Notes under the pieces: model-generated
Told to the model about the DNA's origin: nothing
Databases searched by the model: none
What the model saw: only the letters and a program-made list of their open reading frames with translations
Position numbers and translations under genes: made by a program
Part shown: piece by piece, positions 1 to 12,800 of the stretch
Layout of the letters: the number at the start of each line of letters is the position of its first letter
Numbering within the stretch: position 1 is the first letter of the stretch
Source: Cranoglanis bouderius
Taxonomy: Eukaryota > Chordata > Actinopteri > Siluriformes > Cranoglanididae
Length of the DNA stretch: 64,000 nucleotides
NCBI GenBank assembly: GCA_023630585.1
Contig: CM042540.1
Location: 17,958,574-18,022,573 of the forward strand
Reading direction: 5' to 3'

Positions 1-169
1 AATTATATGTAGTGACAATGCTTCCATATTTTTAACCACTAATAAGAAGCATCACAGAGAACACATACTTCATATCTCATACCTGTACATCCCTTCCGTG
101 AGATATGCTAGGAGGAACATCAAGCTGCATTATTGCATGATCTTGGATGAATGTTCTTTAATTTAGAAG

Positions 170-175
<6 letters not shown>

Positions 176-222
<47 letters not shown>
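176..222. repeat. (GA)n microsatellite
   Basis: About 47 bp of uninterrupted GA repeat in the pitpnm3 intron at the left edge. The rest of 1-460 is AT-rich intron in which nothing else was recognised. Confidence 0.95.
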
Positions 223-228
<6 letters not shown>

Positions 229-460
229 TTCCTGCTACATGGGCCTGGGCTTGGAGGAGACCCAGTCTCTGGCTCTGACATTGTCTCTAACTTCTTATCT
301 TCATCTTTCCTACCAGATTGAGTTTGGATAAGAAGGCAAAATAATGTTATCTGTGTTAGTCTAAGTCTGGCATATCATGATCATGGTTGCATTTGCAAGA
401 TTTGTAACAATTTGCTTTGTTTTGTCTACTGTGCATGACCTGTATCTGTTTCCGTTACAG

Positions 461-1340
461 CCTCAACCCTTACAGTTATGATGAGAGCTGTGTGTCGAGC
501 AGTGTGGATCACCTTCCACTGGCAGCACTTCCCCTCCTCGCTATTGCAGCACCACACTACCAGGATGCTGTGGCAATAGTTATCGCCCAAGCCAATAAGG
601 TCTACCACAGCTTCCTGCAGTCCCCTGAAGGACAAGGCTTCACTGGCCAGGTTGGTCTACTGTGGATCAGAATTAGATCAGACTTTTAAAAAAAAAAACT
701 ATTTTATTTTATTAGCTTTGATTATATGTCTCATAATAGCCCAGTTAGAGCTTTGGTACTGAGAAGCTGTTCTAAGCTGGTCTTAGTACAGCATTAAAAG
801 GCAACCTTCATCACAGTAGTAATGGGGAGAATTTGATGGGGGAGTGTGAGTCATCACTGATGAGTCATTCCACAGTAGGAGAGGACTCTCTCTGCCCATT
901 TTCCTGGTTCCTTAGCCCACATGATAATTTCAGCAATACATGATTGTTAATTTACAATGCACAAGTGATTTCTAGAGGAAGTGTCCTTTGTTTATATTTA
1001 TATTCAGTGTGCTTCACCTGAGTGGACCAAAACTTTGGGATACTGCATGACTAACAAATTAACCTCCTGATTAAAGAAAAAAAAAAAACATATGCATCTG
1101 AGATTAGTCTCTGAATTTGCCAATGTGTTTGTCATAGACTTTTCCCAAATTCAAATGCAAACCAAGCACAGATACTGCATGACAAATAAGTAATTAGCCA
1201 CAACAGTTGTTTTGTTGCTGTAATTAAGGTTATTGACAGTCCTATTGAGCTGTGGCCACCACTAAGATCTCTTACTGTGGAGCTTTGTTTTATAGCACAC
1301 TGCTTTTGCTGTAGGTTCTGATTTGTTTGTTTGTGTGCGT

Positions 1341-1405
<65 letters not shown>

Positions 1406-2931
1406 TGACCAGGTGTGTCTGTTGGGTGACTGTGTGGGTGGCGTGCTATGTTTTGATGCACTCTGTTTCAGCAGCAGCCCACAGCATGACACTCCTAGTC
1501 ACAGAGGGAGACACAACAGTATGGAGAGCCTAAGGGTATGTATTTCACGCTAAAACTACTGCGTAACTTGAGGCTGGATTCTGGCTGTACTTTTTACTTA
1601 GATCCACTCCAAAGTTGTCTCACCCCCATCTTGTCTGCCCATTACCTCACGTGATTGGTTATTGTTTTCTGGTTTCAATATAAGTTCCCTTTTAATCCAG
1701 TTATGATTTTGGTCCTCAGAAGCACCTTATATGACTCTTTTAGTAACTGTATTACAGTGCTTTTGAAATACATTTCACTATTTAAAAAAAAAAATTGGAT
1801 TTTTTTTGTACTTAGGTAAAAGTGTTATGTATAATGGTGATTCTTTTGTCCCGGCTGTATTGTATGCTCCCATCCAACACAGAATAACCCAGGGCTTCTA
1901 GAAGAGGCCAACTTGGGTCTACGCTCCAGTAAGCGCCTCAGCAAAAGCAACACTGACATCTCAGCCCCCGATGGGAGTCGTGTGAGGAGGAAACGGCTCA
2001 CTCGCAAACAGAGTGACTCGTGTGCGATTGACTCATCCAAGAGCCAGCAACATCCAGTTCTCAGCAGGTAAGCTTCACAAACACAACAAATTCTCATGTT
2101 TTCATCAGAATTATGGCCCATTCTTGTCACAGCTAAGGTAATACTTGCTTGTATGTTACATTTTCTCAGAATTTCATACAAGCATTTAAATCAACTGCAT
2201 ACATCAATTTAGCCTGATAAGCCTGAGCATATGTGTGTAGCTGTTCCAGTATAAACATGCAGTATGTGCATTTACTTTTGAAATTTCTCACAGTTGCCTG
2301 AGATTCTCTGTGACGTAGACTAATGCAGCTCTTGGGGATTCCTTGCAGTAGCTAGGCACATGGCAGTGAGCGCCAGAAGTGTGACACCAGCCCTTCCTAT
2401 GTGTCTGACTCTCTGTAACCCAGGGCAATTTGGATGCTCATTGTAGAATTCACAAATGAGAGCCGAATCCAGCCTTTGCTTCTAGTTTCCTTGATGCTGC
2501 TAAGAAGCAATGGCTCATCTCTTGGCCACTTGAGCGCTTTCCCGTGCCCTCTTGTACCTTGCCATCACTGCCTCAGGAGAGGGCTGTCCAAAATGCCCAA
2601 ACTGTGCTTCACAAGACTGGATACTTACAGAAGCACTGATGAGTTGATTATCTGCCCAAATAAGAATCCACTTCTACATAATGGGATAGTACAGCAAAAC
2701 ATATTGCAGAATGTGGAGGCGTGGGCTTGGACAAGCATTGTGGCGCTGAGGATGTGATCGACCTGGTGGTGCTGGACCAGTTCGTCGTCCGACTTCTGGA
2801 AGGGACGGCAGAGTGGGTCCAGTTCCATCGTCCCGAGTCGCTCAACAAGGCAGTCCAGCTGGCAGAGGACCACCTGCCGGTGTATCCGGGGGCAGGCGAA
2901 CCCCTCCCTTCTTCCACTCTCTCACTCTCTT

Positions 2932-2990
<59 letters not shown>

Positions 2991-3982
2991 TTTATCCTCG
3001 CCTCGTCTCACTGCAACAGAGAACATTCATTAAAAGAATTCCTCACAGGTGTGCGTTCCTTACCACTCGCCTTCTCCGGCTCCGCCCTCCACACAGAAAC
3101 ATTTACAGACTCTGTTGATTCTCTCAATCTGCCCTTTTGCCCTTGGGATATGAATCCCATGGACTGGAGACCATAGACTGGAGATTACAGACCTGGTGTT
3201 GGTCATAGTAAATAAAGGGAAATCATAAAGTCATCATCATTCAACCTCCTCCAGGATTTCTGACCAGGATTTGAGTTGATTCTCTGGCTGACTCTCTGCC
3301 TCTGATATATCAGTTTTCCAGGGCACTTGTCTTTGCATTTTTGGAGCCCGGTTGGTAGGCGAAGACAAAATCAAGTTTAAGAAAGTTAAGGAAAAAACCC
3401 ATCTAGCTTTCTTTATTAAAATGTCAAATCAGTGATGTCACGCCTCTAAGGCGAATATTTCCTGCTCCTGTGTAAAATAAGCATAAGATTGGGCTAGCCG
3501 ATTTTTGAAACCATCTCCAAAATCATATATGGAGCTTCACGGGGTTTGGATATTGAAAGACGTAACATCTCATTACAATAATTTCTGTTATATCCAATTT
3601 TTAATATAAATTCTAGAAATGGACCTGTTGATACATGGCACCTCCATCTCACAGCCCATTGTTGGGAGAGCTGAAGTCAGAGATCCTATTTCCACAGATT
3701 TTTGTCAGGGATTGTCAAGACTGAGGCTGCTTGATATGACTGATGATATAGACTAAAGGATTTGCCAGGATTTTGTTCAGGTTTAATGCCTGTTCCAGAC
3801 ACCGATCCTATTATTGTTTTCATTAGAGCCTTCAGTGTATGTGATGATTTTTGTAGGCAAATCTTATTTATTATGTTATCATCAAACTATTAATCTGTGT
3901 TGCTTATCGTTGGTAAATATACACTAGCCATAAACACATATTTTTTAGATAGAGCTGATTTATATGTGCATTAATATTGTGT

Positions 3983-4020
<38 letters not shown>

Positions 4021-7000
4021 AGTCTGGTTCAGGATGGAATAGACCTAAGCACTGGAGGAAGCAGTCCATTGTTGAATCCAGGCCATTTTGACTTCGAGGT
4101 GTCTGAATGTTTCCTGCTAGGCTGTCCACTTGGACTAGTGTTAGCCATGAGACGCACTGTTCTTCCTTCGGTCGAAGGTGAGTGTGTCATACTAAAGCAC
4201 CACACAGCCCGTGGCACACTGTCGTCTCCATGCACTGTTAGCTTACACCTGGCAGACAGTCTAGCTCTTCAAGAAGAGTGAATTGCAGTGCTGTCACCAC
4301 ATTACAGTGGCTAGCCTTCAGTTTCACTCCATTGTTCTAGAATAGAAACAATGGAGAATCTACAACTGTTCTATAGAAAACAACCTGTTTATTAAAAAAA
4401 TAATAATTATATGCAATTTTTTCCATACCTCTTTGTTGTAGTGACTCAGCTGCAGCCTGCCTGCTCTCAGATCTTCAACCTGTTCTACCCCTCTGACCCG
4501 TCAGCCTCCAGACTGGAGCCCCTTCTGCATTCTCTCTTTCACCGGCTGCCTCCATTCTCTGTTCCACGATACCAGCGCTACCCACAAGGCGATGGTCGCT
4601 CTACCCTCATTGGTGAGACAAATAGACTAAGCTTTGATACTCTATGTTGGGCCACTACTGACCACCCAGCAGTTTTCATGCAAGTGCCAACTACTAATAC
4701 TACAGGATCTAAGGATCCCCTCCTGTTTAAACAGTCTTTGAGAGGATGTTTTGTTTGCTAGCTTGCAAGCTGTAATTTGCTGTCCCAGCTAACAGCAAAT
4801 AAATATAAATATAATAGAAGTATAAATTTGCAAAAGTCATTTGCAACCTTTGAGTAGTGTATGTCCACAACAATGGAGAGATTGTCAGTTATGAACCTTC
4901 CAGAAAAAATATATCATCCTTACAGGAAAGTCATTGACACATATATTTTTGGGACCAAGTTTTGGTGAAAATGTGTTATTTATTATATGTTCCATAAATA
5001 ATTTTATGTGACCAACTTTCAGTTTCAGTTTCACTTTATTGTCATTCCTCTAAGTATTTACATACATCAAGAAACAAAATACTGTTCCTCACCAGCTTAT
5101 TGCAGTGCGTTAAAATAAATAAATAAATAGCATTTACAAACACACAGTATCTTAGCAATAGAAGAGTACATTAAAGTCCTTATAACTAAAGGCATGTATA
5201 TGAAAACTGAGATCATTAATTGTTATAATTAATTTCATTGTGATTGGAGGGGTGTGTATGACTTACAGCTTCCAAGAAAATAAATTACTGACTTACAGTT
5301 ATGTGACTTAATTAACACCCCACTGACCATAAGGAAAAAACAATTATGTGTTGAGGATAGATATCAGTAAACATGCTCACACACATTCTGGTTTAGTGCA
5401 GTAATTAATTACTGTAGCCACATGGTGTGGGTCTGGAGCCGCCCCATGGGTAAGGTAGTTTGATCATTACAGTCATCACAGATCCGCTCTGCAGGTCTGT
5501 AAATGTGATTAATGTGTGTAATATCCAGGAATAGATGGCCTGTTTGTTTGTTAATGGTTTTCTGGACATGCACCTTTGTGGGTTAGTTCCAAATGCAAAT
5601 TATTTATTCTACATTTATAAACTATAACATGAAGATGAAAAGTAAGTATTCTCAGACCAGTGCATTACTTAAGTCTCTCAGTATTCTGTCTCTCAGCGTT
5701 CCCTGTCTTCTAATTGTCAGAGCTCTACTTAATTGCCTTTACTGTGCAAATGCATCAGTAGTCTGGATATGACTGTATTTCACCTGATCTGGATTATTTC
5801 ATAAGCATAAACAATCAGGTTTTTTTGTTGTTGTTGTTGTTGTTCTGATCTCTAAGATCTCTCTTCAGTGTTCAGAGAGTGGAGACCCAGGTCCTTTGTT
5901 TGACTCCTTTCAGCTGACTAGCTTTTTCTCTCCAACACAATCCGTCTGTCTTTCTATTCTCTCCCATGCTCTCTTTGTCTCTCGCATTATCCTTCATCTG
6001 TTAGTCTCTTACATTCTTTCACGGTGTTTAGACACAGGCAGAAAACAAAAGACAAAATAGATAAGTGTGCAGACAAGAAAAGTGTATGTTAGACACTAGT
6101 GTCTATGGCCGTGTCACAAGTGGAAGGCAGAGATGAATAGCTGTTCACACCTGCTATTTTCATGTGTCTTGAAGACATTTGCAGTGACCACTTGTGATCG
6201 CATTTCTTCAGTAGCAGGATTACAATATCTTCCAATGTTACTTCAAAACCAGACCGAAAACTAGCTAACACCAAAGAAAAATTCAAGTGAAGTGTTTGTA
6301 TTTAGATGGCATTCTCAAATTAAATCATTTGGAACTCTGGTGGTAGATAAACGCTAGATTCATACTGTCATCGGGATGCAAGGCATTGTATGCAGGTTGA
6401 TCAAATAATCACATTTCAACAATCACATAAGCTAAAAGAGAGGGAAGTTAAAACCCAAAAGAAAACATGAGTTACACAATCAATTTACACTCTGGGTTTA
6501 AAACAATCAACCTCAGTTGTTCTGCAGGATTATTACAATAATCTGTCTCTGGAGTTCTATTTTGGTAATGAAATAAGAAACCCAGGTGCTGGGTAAATAT
6601 AATAACCCAGCAGTTGCTTCACACCGCCAGCCTAGATGCTGGGTAATGTTGATGTAGAAACATAGAAATGAACCCAGCAAAATCACTCAACGGACTCAAG
6701 CAAGCATTTGTGTAGAAAAATGACCCAGCATTTTTAGTCACTGTGTAGTGAGAGCATTGTAGCTCTACTGAACTTGACTACAATGCACAGGTGCTCAGTG
6801 TGCCTGTATTATAGTTAGCCTATATATAGCCTGCATTATAGTTAGACAGGAGTTTCAAGCTTATGTCTGGAGATTTAATTGGGTACTTTCTGACAGTTGA
6901 GCACACTTGATATACTAATATAACAGTCTTGTCTCAAAATCTCAAAATCTGCCCCTTCCAAACACAATACGCTATTTTAAAGTCAAACATGAAGACACTT

Positions 7001-9798
7001 ATTGCAAAATATATGCCTTTTGATGTTGCCAGGGACACATTGCTTGGGACACTACAAATGTACTATGGCCATATGCATTCCAGACCACCTCTGCAAGAGG
7101 CCTGAGTGATCAGATCACTAGAAGCATTTGACCCTGTTCAGACAGGTTTAGCAATATCCACTTATGATTTGATCACCTGAGACAGATATTAACACCAAGT
7201 GTGAACAGGGCCTTAGTCTTTGTTTACTTATTTTTCTGTTTTCAGGAATATTGGATATCAGTCCAACCCTGGTCCTGGGGTACCCCCTAATTTGTAAATT
7301 TTACTATTTCCCTGCTAGCTAATCATCTAATTAACAACCCTGCCTGAGTTGAACTGAGTGTGTTAGAGCAGAGAAAACAAAAAATGTGCAGGACAGGGGA
7401 TAGGGTTGGGAACCTGTGACGTATAAAGAGTGCACCACTGCATCTGTATTCTTCTGCTGACTCCAGGCTCTGTAATGAGGCAAGATGTCCCTAATATCTC
7501 CTGTGCTGAGCAAAAACATCTGTGGAAAAAGTCAGGCTTAGAAAGCAGTGATTTTCTCAGCAGAACTCTATGCAATAAGCAAAATGGCCCTGATAAAAGA
7601 TTAATATAGTATGTCAGCAGTGGCACCCTATTAGCATTTCTTCTGACCAAATCTGTCCCAGCTGATGACCTCAAAGACTAAACTACCTTCGCTGCCTTCT
7701 GTATCCCTTGGGGGAGTGGTTCAGCTTCTAGTTTCCGTGATACAGGGGCTACAGTCTTAAAGAGGGTTATATGGAAGGTAGGATTTACTTTCATTTTCAC
7801 AAATGCGATGCAACAACAAACAGGCATAACATAATGAGGTTTTACAGTATGGTGAGAAGTTTTAATAACTCTTTTTGTTTGTTTGTTTGTTTTTTGCTGT
7901 TACATTTTCCGAGTCACTGTTGACTTTTTGGTTGTTAATGTCTTTTGCAATACGGGCCACTGTATTAAGCACCTCTACAGTATGCCTATTACAAGGGGTA
8001 ATTCAGAGACTGAGTATTGTTACACGGTCCCAAATCAGAACACAGGAAGTCACAAGCAAACAGGCCAGAGAGTAATGGCTTACACTTACTAGAATGTATT
8101 ATGACTTTGCAGCAAGCACCAAGTAAATTAGCATATATAGACACAGCGCAAATGTGAGCTGCATGTGAGAGTGATGAGGAATCATGACAATGGCTGAATT
8201 TGGAAATTGAGAGTCTCAAGCTGGTGTATAGGATGGGTATTGCAGTGTGTGTTAATTTGACATACACATTAAAGTGCCATTTATCTGTGCATGTATTCCA
8301 CTTTTGGGAGATAATACCAGGGCTGGAAAACAATGCAAACTTACAAGCCTGTATCAAATTGGTCCACTTAGAATTTACACATACAGCAACCTGCGTTCTA
8401 CATCACCTCTGTCTCACTAGGCTTGCTAATAAGAAGAGCTGTTTGTTTGGCTCTGTGATGAATAACAGGCTGTGTGGTGGAGGAAGGCAGGTACGGGGAC
8501 ACGTTAATTCAGAAAAATCAGCGAAGCGTAAAAGCTGAGTGCTTACATTAGAAAGCCTGTTTAAGGGTTCAACATCTCTTTTTCTCAACAGTCACAGAAG
8601 TAGAAGTAGGGCAAGTTGATACCTGGGAAATCAGGTCAATTGAATAAGGTCATTGTTTCTATTTACAGAAAGTGGTTAAGTGGTTGACTGTTTACTGGGT
8701 TTTTTTTCCCCACTTGGTCATTAATGTGCGTCAATGAAAAACATCCAATCTGCATATAAAATGAGAAAGAACCCTAATCCAGATTATGCTGAGAACTACT
8801 AGAAAGTTATTAATTATCCAAGCCTGTTGGAAAGATTTGCCAGTGTGTTGTGAATAAGCAGCAAAGCATGAAATTGTAGCTACACAATGTGGAGCACTGA
8901 TCAATTTTAACTGAAACATTGCTCACCATGTTGCCTTTTCACATCTCTCCCCTTCTAGCTGATGACATCCATGGCCACCCTGATGTGTTCCTGGATGAAG
9001 AAACTGTGCTCCCATTCTCTCCGAGGGTAAGTGACGCAGAGGGAACAGTGAAGCAGGTGGTTGGCAGAGGCCGCAGGGCAAGTCTGACCAGCACAGACAG
9101 TCAGGCATCCGGCTGCTGGGAGAGCAAGCTCAGCTGCATCACTGCCAACAGTGAGTGTGTAGGCACAGTCTGTTATACAAGCTAAACTCACCCACACCCA
9201 CTCAGAACTGCTATTTGATCAGTCATACTCTAGGTTAAGCTACAAATGAAATACATTTACATTTACAGTTAATAATTTATTATGTATGCATGTGTCTGTG
9301 TGTGGGTTTCAGTCTCCAGTATCTGGTGGGGCTCTAAACGGCTGGACTATGCACTTTATTGTCCGGATGTATTGACTACATTCCCTACTGTGGCTCTGCC
9401 TCACCTGTTCCATGCCTCCTACTGGGAATCTACTGATGTGGTGGCCTTTCTGCTCAGACAAGTAATACATAAATCTAAGATCATCCTCTCTGTATTATGG
9501 CACAAACATGCCTCTATTTTGTTTTCTAATATTTCATCATTTCATTGTTTTGAACTGTTGTCCACTTCATGAGAATGAAGATTTACAGTTGAGGTCATAA
9601 TTTTACATACGTCTTGTATAATCTGCAAAATGTTAATAGTTAAAAAAAAAAAAAAAAGATGGATCATAAAAATTGCATGTTTTTAATTTAGTACTGCCCT
9701 GAATAAACTATTACAAAAGGTGCAAACATTCACTAATGCTCAAGAAGGCAACACACTACATTAAGAGCCAGAGGAATGTAAACTTTTGAAAAGGATGA

Positions 9799-9885
<87 letters not shown>

Positions 9886-12800
9886 TATATATTATTATTT
9901 TGTTTAAAAGTTTTTTTATTTTTATTTTTACTTTTTTTTACATTTAGTACTGCCCTTCAGAAGCTACATAAGATATTTACATGTTTCCCAGAAGACAAAA
10001 AAAATAACAATTTACACCGATCATCACCTTGTAATACGTAGTTGTGTACGAGTCCCTCAGTCGTCGTCAGTGTGAAAAGATGGACCTTAAAATCATGTAA
10101 CCACTGTTGGAAAGGGATCAAATATGCAGATGCTGGAAAAGCAAAGAATGTGCAGGACCTGGAGGATTTTTCTGAAGAACGGTGGCCAGTTTAACTGCGC
10201 AGGACAAACAAGGGGCTCATGAACAACTATCACAGAACATAAAAACAGTCATTGGTCATCCAGGTAACAACACACAGTATTAAGAACCAAGCGTTTGTAA
10301 ACTTTTGAACTGGTTCATTTGTGCAAATTTAGTTATTATTGTGTCTTGTGGACTATATGTACACATCTGTTATGTGAAATAGCTTATTCAGGGCAGTACT
10401 AAATAAAAAAAACTAAATGCAATTTTTATGATCCGATTTTATGTTTGTTTGTTGGTTTGTTTTTTAATTATTAACATTTTGCAGATTCTGCAAGGCATGT
10501 GTAAACTTATGACCTGAATCGTATGTAATTGCTATGTATGTTAGCCTGCCAGTTGTACTTGTTTAATGGCGTTATGCTTACTGTTTGAATATACCTAAAG
10601 CAAGTAAAACTGCATTGCACTGTATTATTGGGTTATAGTAGGCTGGATCTAGAAAGAATGATGAATAATGGTGTTAGGACACGTGGTGTGGGAGAGAAGC
10701 AGGATGCACTTGCAGGGGAAAGTGGTCAGTTTATTAGGAACAGGTCAAACATAAATGAACATAAAAAACTCCATCAAACATAAATCCACGAACAAAAGAG
10801 TAACAATAATCCAAAAATAATAATGTAGTTAGCCGAGGAGGCAGTAATCCAAAAAAGAAACAGTAATCCACAACGGGTAGTAAATCCAGAAAACACAGGG
10901 AAATAAACGCAAGGCTAGGAGGTGGTCTGGAAACCACTAACTACGAGCTAAGGAATAAGTACGCGAGGCTAGAAAGGTGGTCTGGAAACCACGAATTACG
11001 AGCTACGGAAATAAACGCGCAAGGCTAGGAGGTGGTCTGGAAACCACGGAAAAAGAGCTAAGGGAAAAACACGCAAGGTTAAACACATCTAAACTAAACT
11101 GATACTCCGCCCCGAAGCGGAAACGGAGCGGCGTATTTAAACACATAAATCACATGTCCCAATCCACAACACCTGACATCAATAAACATGGACCAATGAG
11201 AAATGAGGAGGCGGAGACATGACACGAACGAAAACATAAACGCACATGGGGAAACACAGGAGGCAGAGAGACATGACGTGAACAAAAACATGGGAACACA
11301 TGGCAGAGGTAAACAAAACGTGAGTTCATGAATGAAACGTCCATCGGAGAGTTTTTGAATAGCGCTGGAATGCGCGCTGTGGAATGCGGAAGTACGCCAC
11401 TCGCTACTCCTTGCAGCGTAGCGAGAGCTGGAGGAGATGAAACCTAACAAATGGAAAGAGGATTTTAACATTGTTAACTTCTTTCTTAGTCAAGTATTAG
11501 AGAAAACCATCACAGTTTAATTGCTTTATTAATGTTTTCTAATTTATGGTCTCGGGACTTAATTCCTTTGGTGCTGTGTAGATTAATATTATTTAAAAAT
11601 CTAACTGCAGGATGAGAGAAGGTAAACAGGATAGATCCTCTTCAAACATTCATATCATTATGCAAAACTGGCAACACACTGACTCTTGTATTTTCAAAGA
11701 GATTAGTTTATTATTGGGATAGATAGCTTACTGTTTTCTTTTTAGTCTGGGATTTCATCAGATGTCTGAAAACAGGCATGGTATTTATATAATATAATAG
11801 ATTATATTAAAAATGGAGAAATACATTGATCATTGGTTGCCCATGTGTTTTTGTGTGATTGACAGGTGATGAATTGTGACTGTGTGAAGGCTCAGGAGGC
11901 AGATAGCTCAGACTGTACGTCCTTTTCCCCTTCCAGCCCCAGAGAGAAATGGCTACGGAGACGCACACATGTTAAGCTTAGGGTGAGTGGTACACCAGTG
12001 TCTCTGACTAAACCCAGAAGTGAATACATAATGTTTCTAAGGAAATAAAGTCTTAAACCAGGATTTTTTCCAGTTCATAATGAATTACAACTAATATATT
12101 TCACCAGTTGCCTCAGTTCTATTGAACATAAAGAAGATATCATGCTCATGTTTATCTTGAATACGGCTATATGTTCATGGTATTTTTTTTTTTTTTTTAC
12201 CCCATTTTTTCCTGATTTGATGATCTGCCCATCCTCACCCAGTAACTAGCTCTCCACTATCATGTGGCAACTACAGACTGGGGAAGGTGAAAGCTAGTAT
12301 GTGCTTCTTTCACAAGATGTAAAGCCAGCCACTGCATCTTTTCAAATGATTGCTCCCGTTGTGTCACAGAGCAGCTGTGCATAGATATATAAAACCTAGA
12401 TGCTGCTTTGGGCTTGACATATTTTTATTGTTGCCCTCTCAGTGGGGATTTTATGGAAATCATATTATCCATGAAGATTTTTATGTAAATGCCAGCACAC
12501 TGGGCAGCATTTTGATATACGACTCTGTACATTAAACAGGTGACTAATCAGCTAATGTTTTTAATATTTGAAAGTTCATGTGTGGTTTGGTAATTTGTAG
12601 TAGTAGATTTCAGATTTGGATTTGTGATTCAGTGCATTGACTTAGTTTGTCAGCTAGGCTATGTTTATCATGATTTAATTAAGCTAGTCTGCGACATCGA
12701 CCACGTTGTCTTTAGCTTACATTGTTACTTGATCAATTTATATCAATGTTGTAAAGTTATTTTTAGATTAATCTTATGCCTGTGATTTTGTACAATTTTG

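Noticed and set aside
1132..1492. Open frames encoding TH or VC repeats over the GT microsatellite
   Set aside because: Microsatellite translation artefacts; the true exon here is 1413-1535 in another frame.
10734..11471. Minus-strand frames rich in FSFVSCLRLL-like text
   Set aside because: They fall entirely inside the solo LTR and follow its repeats; no protein family is suggested.
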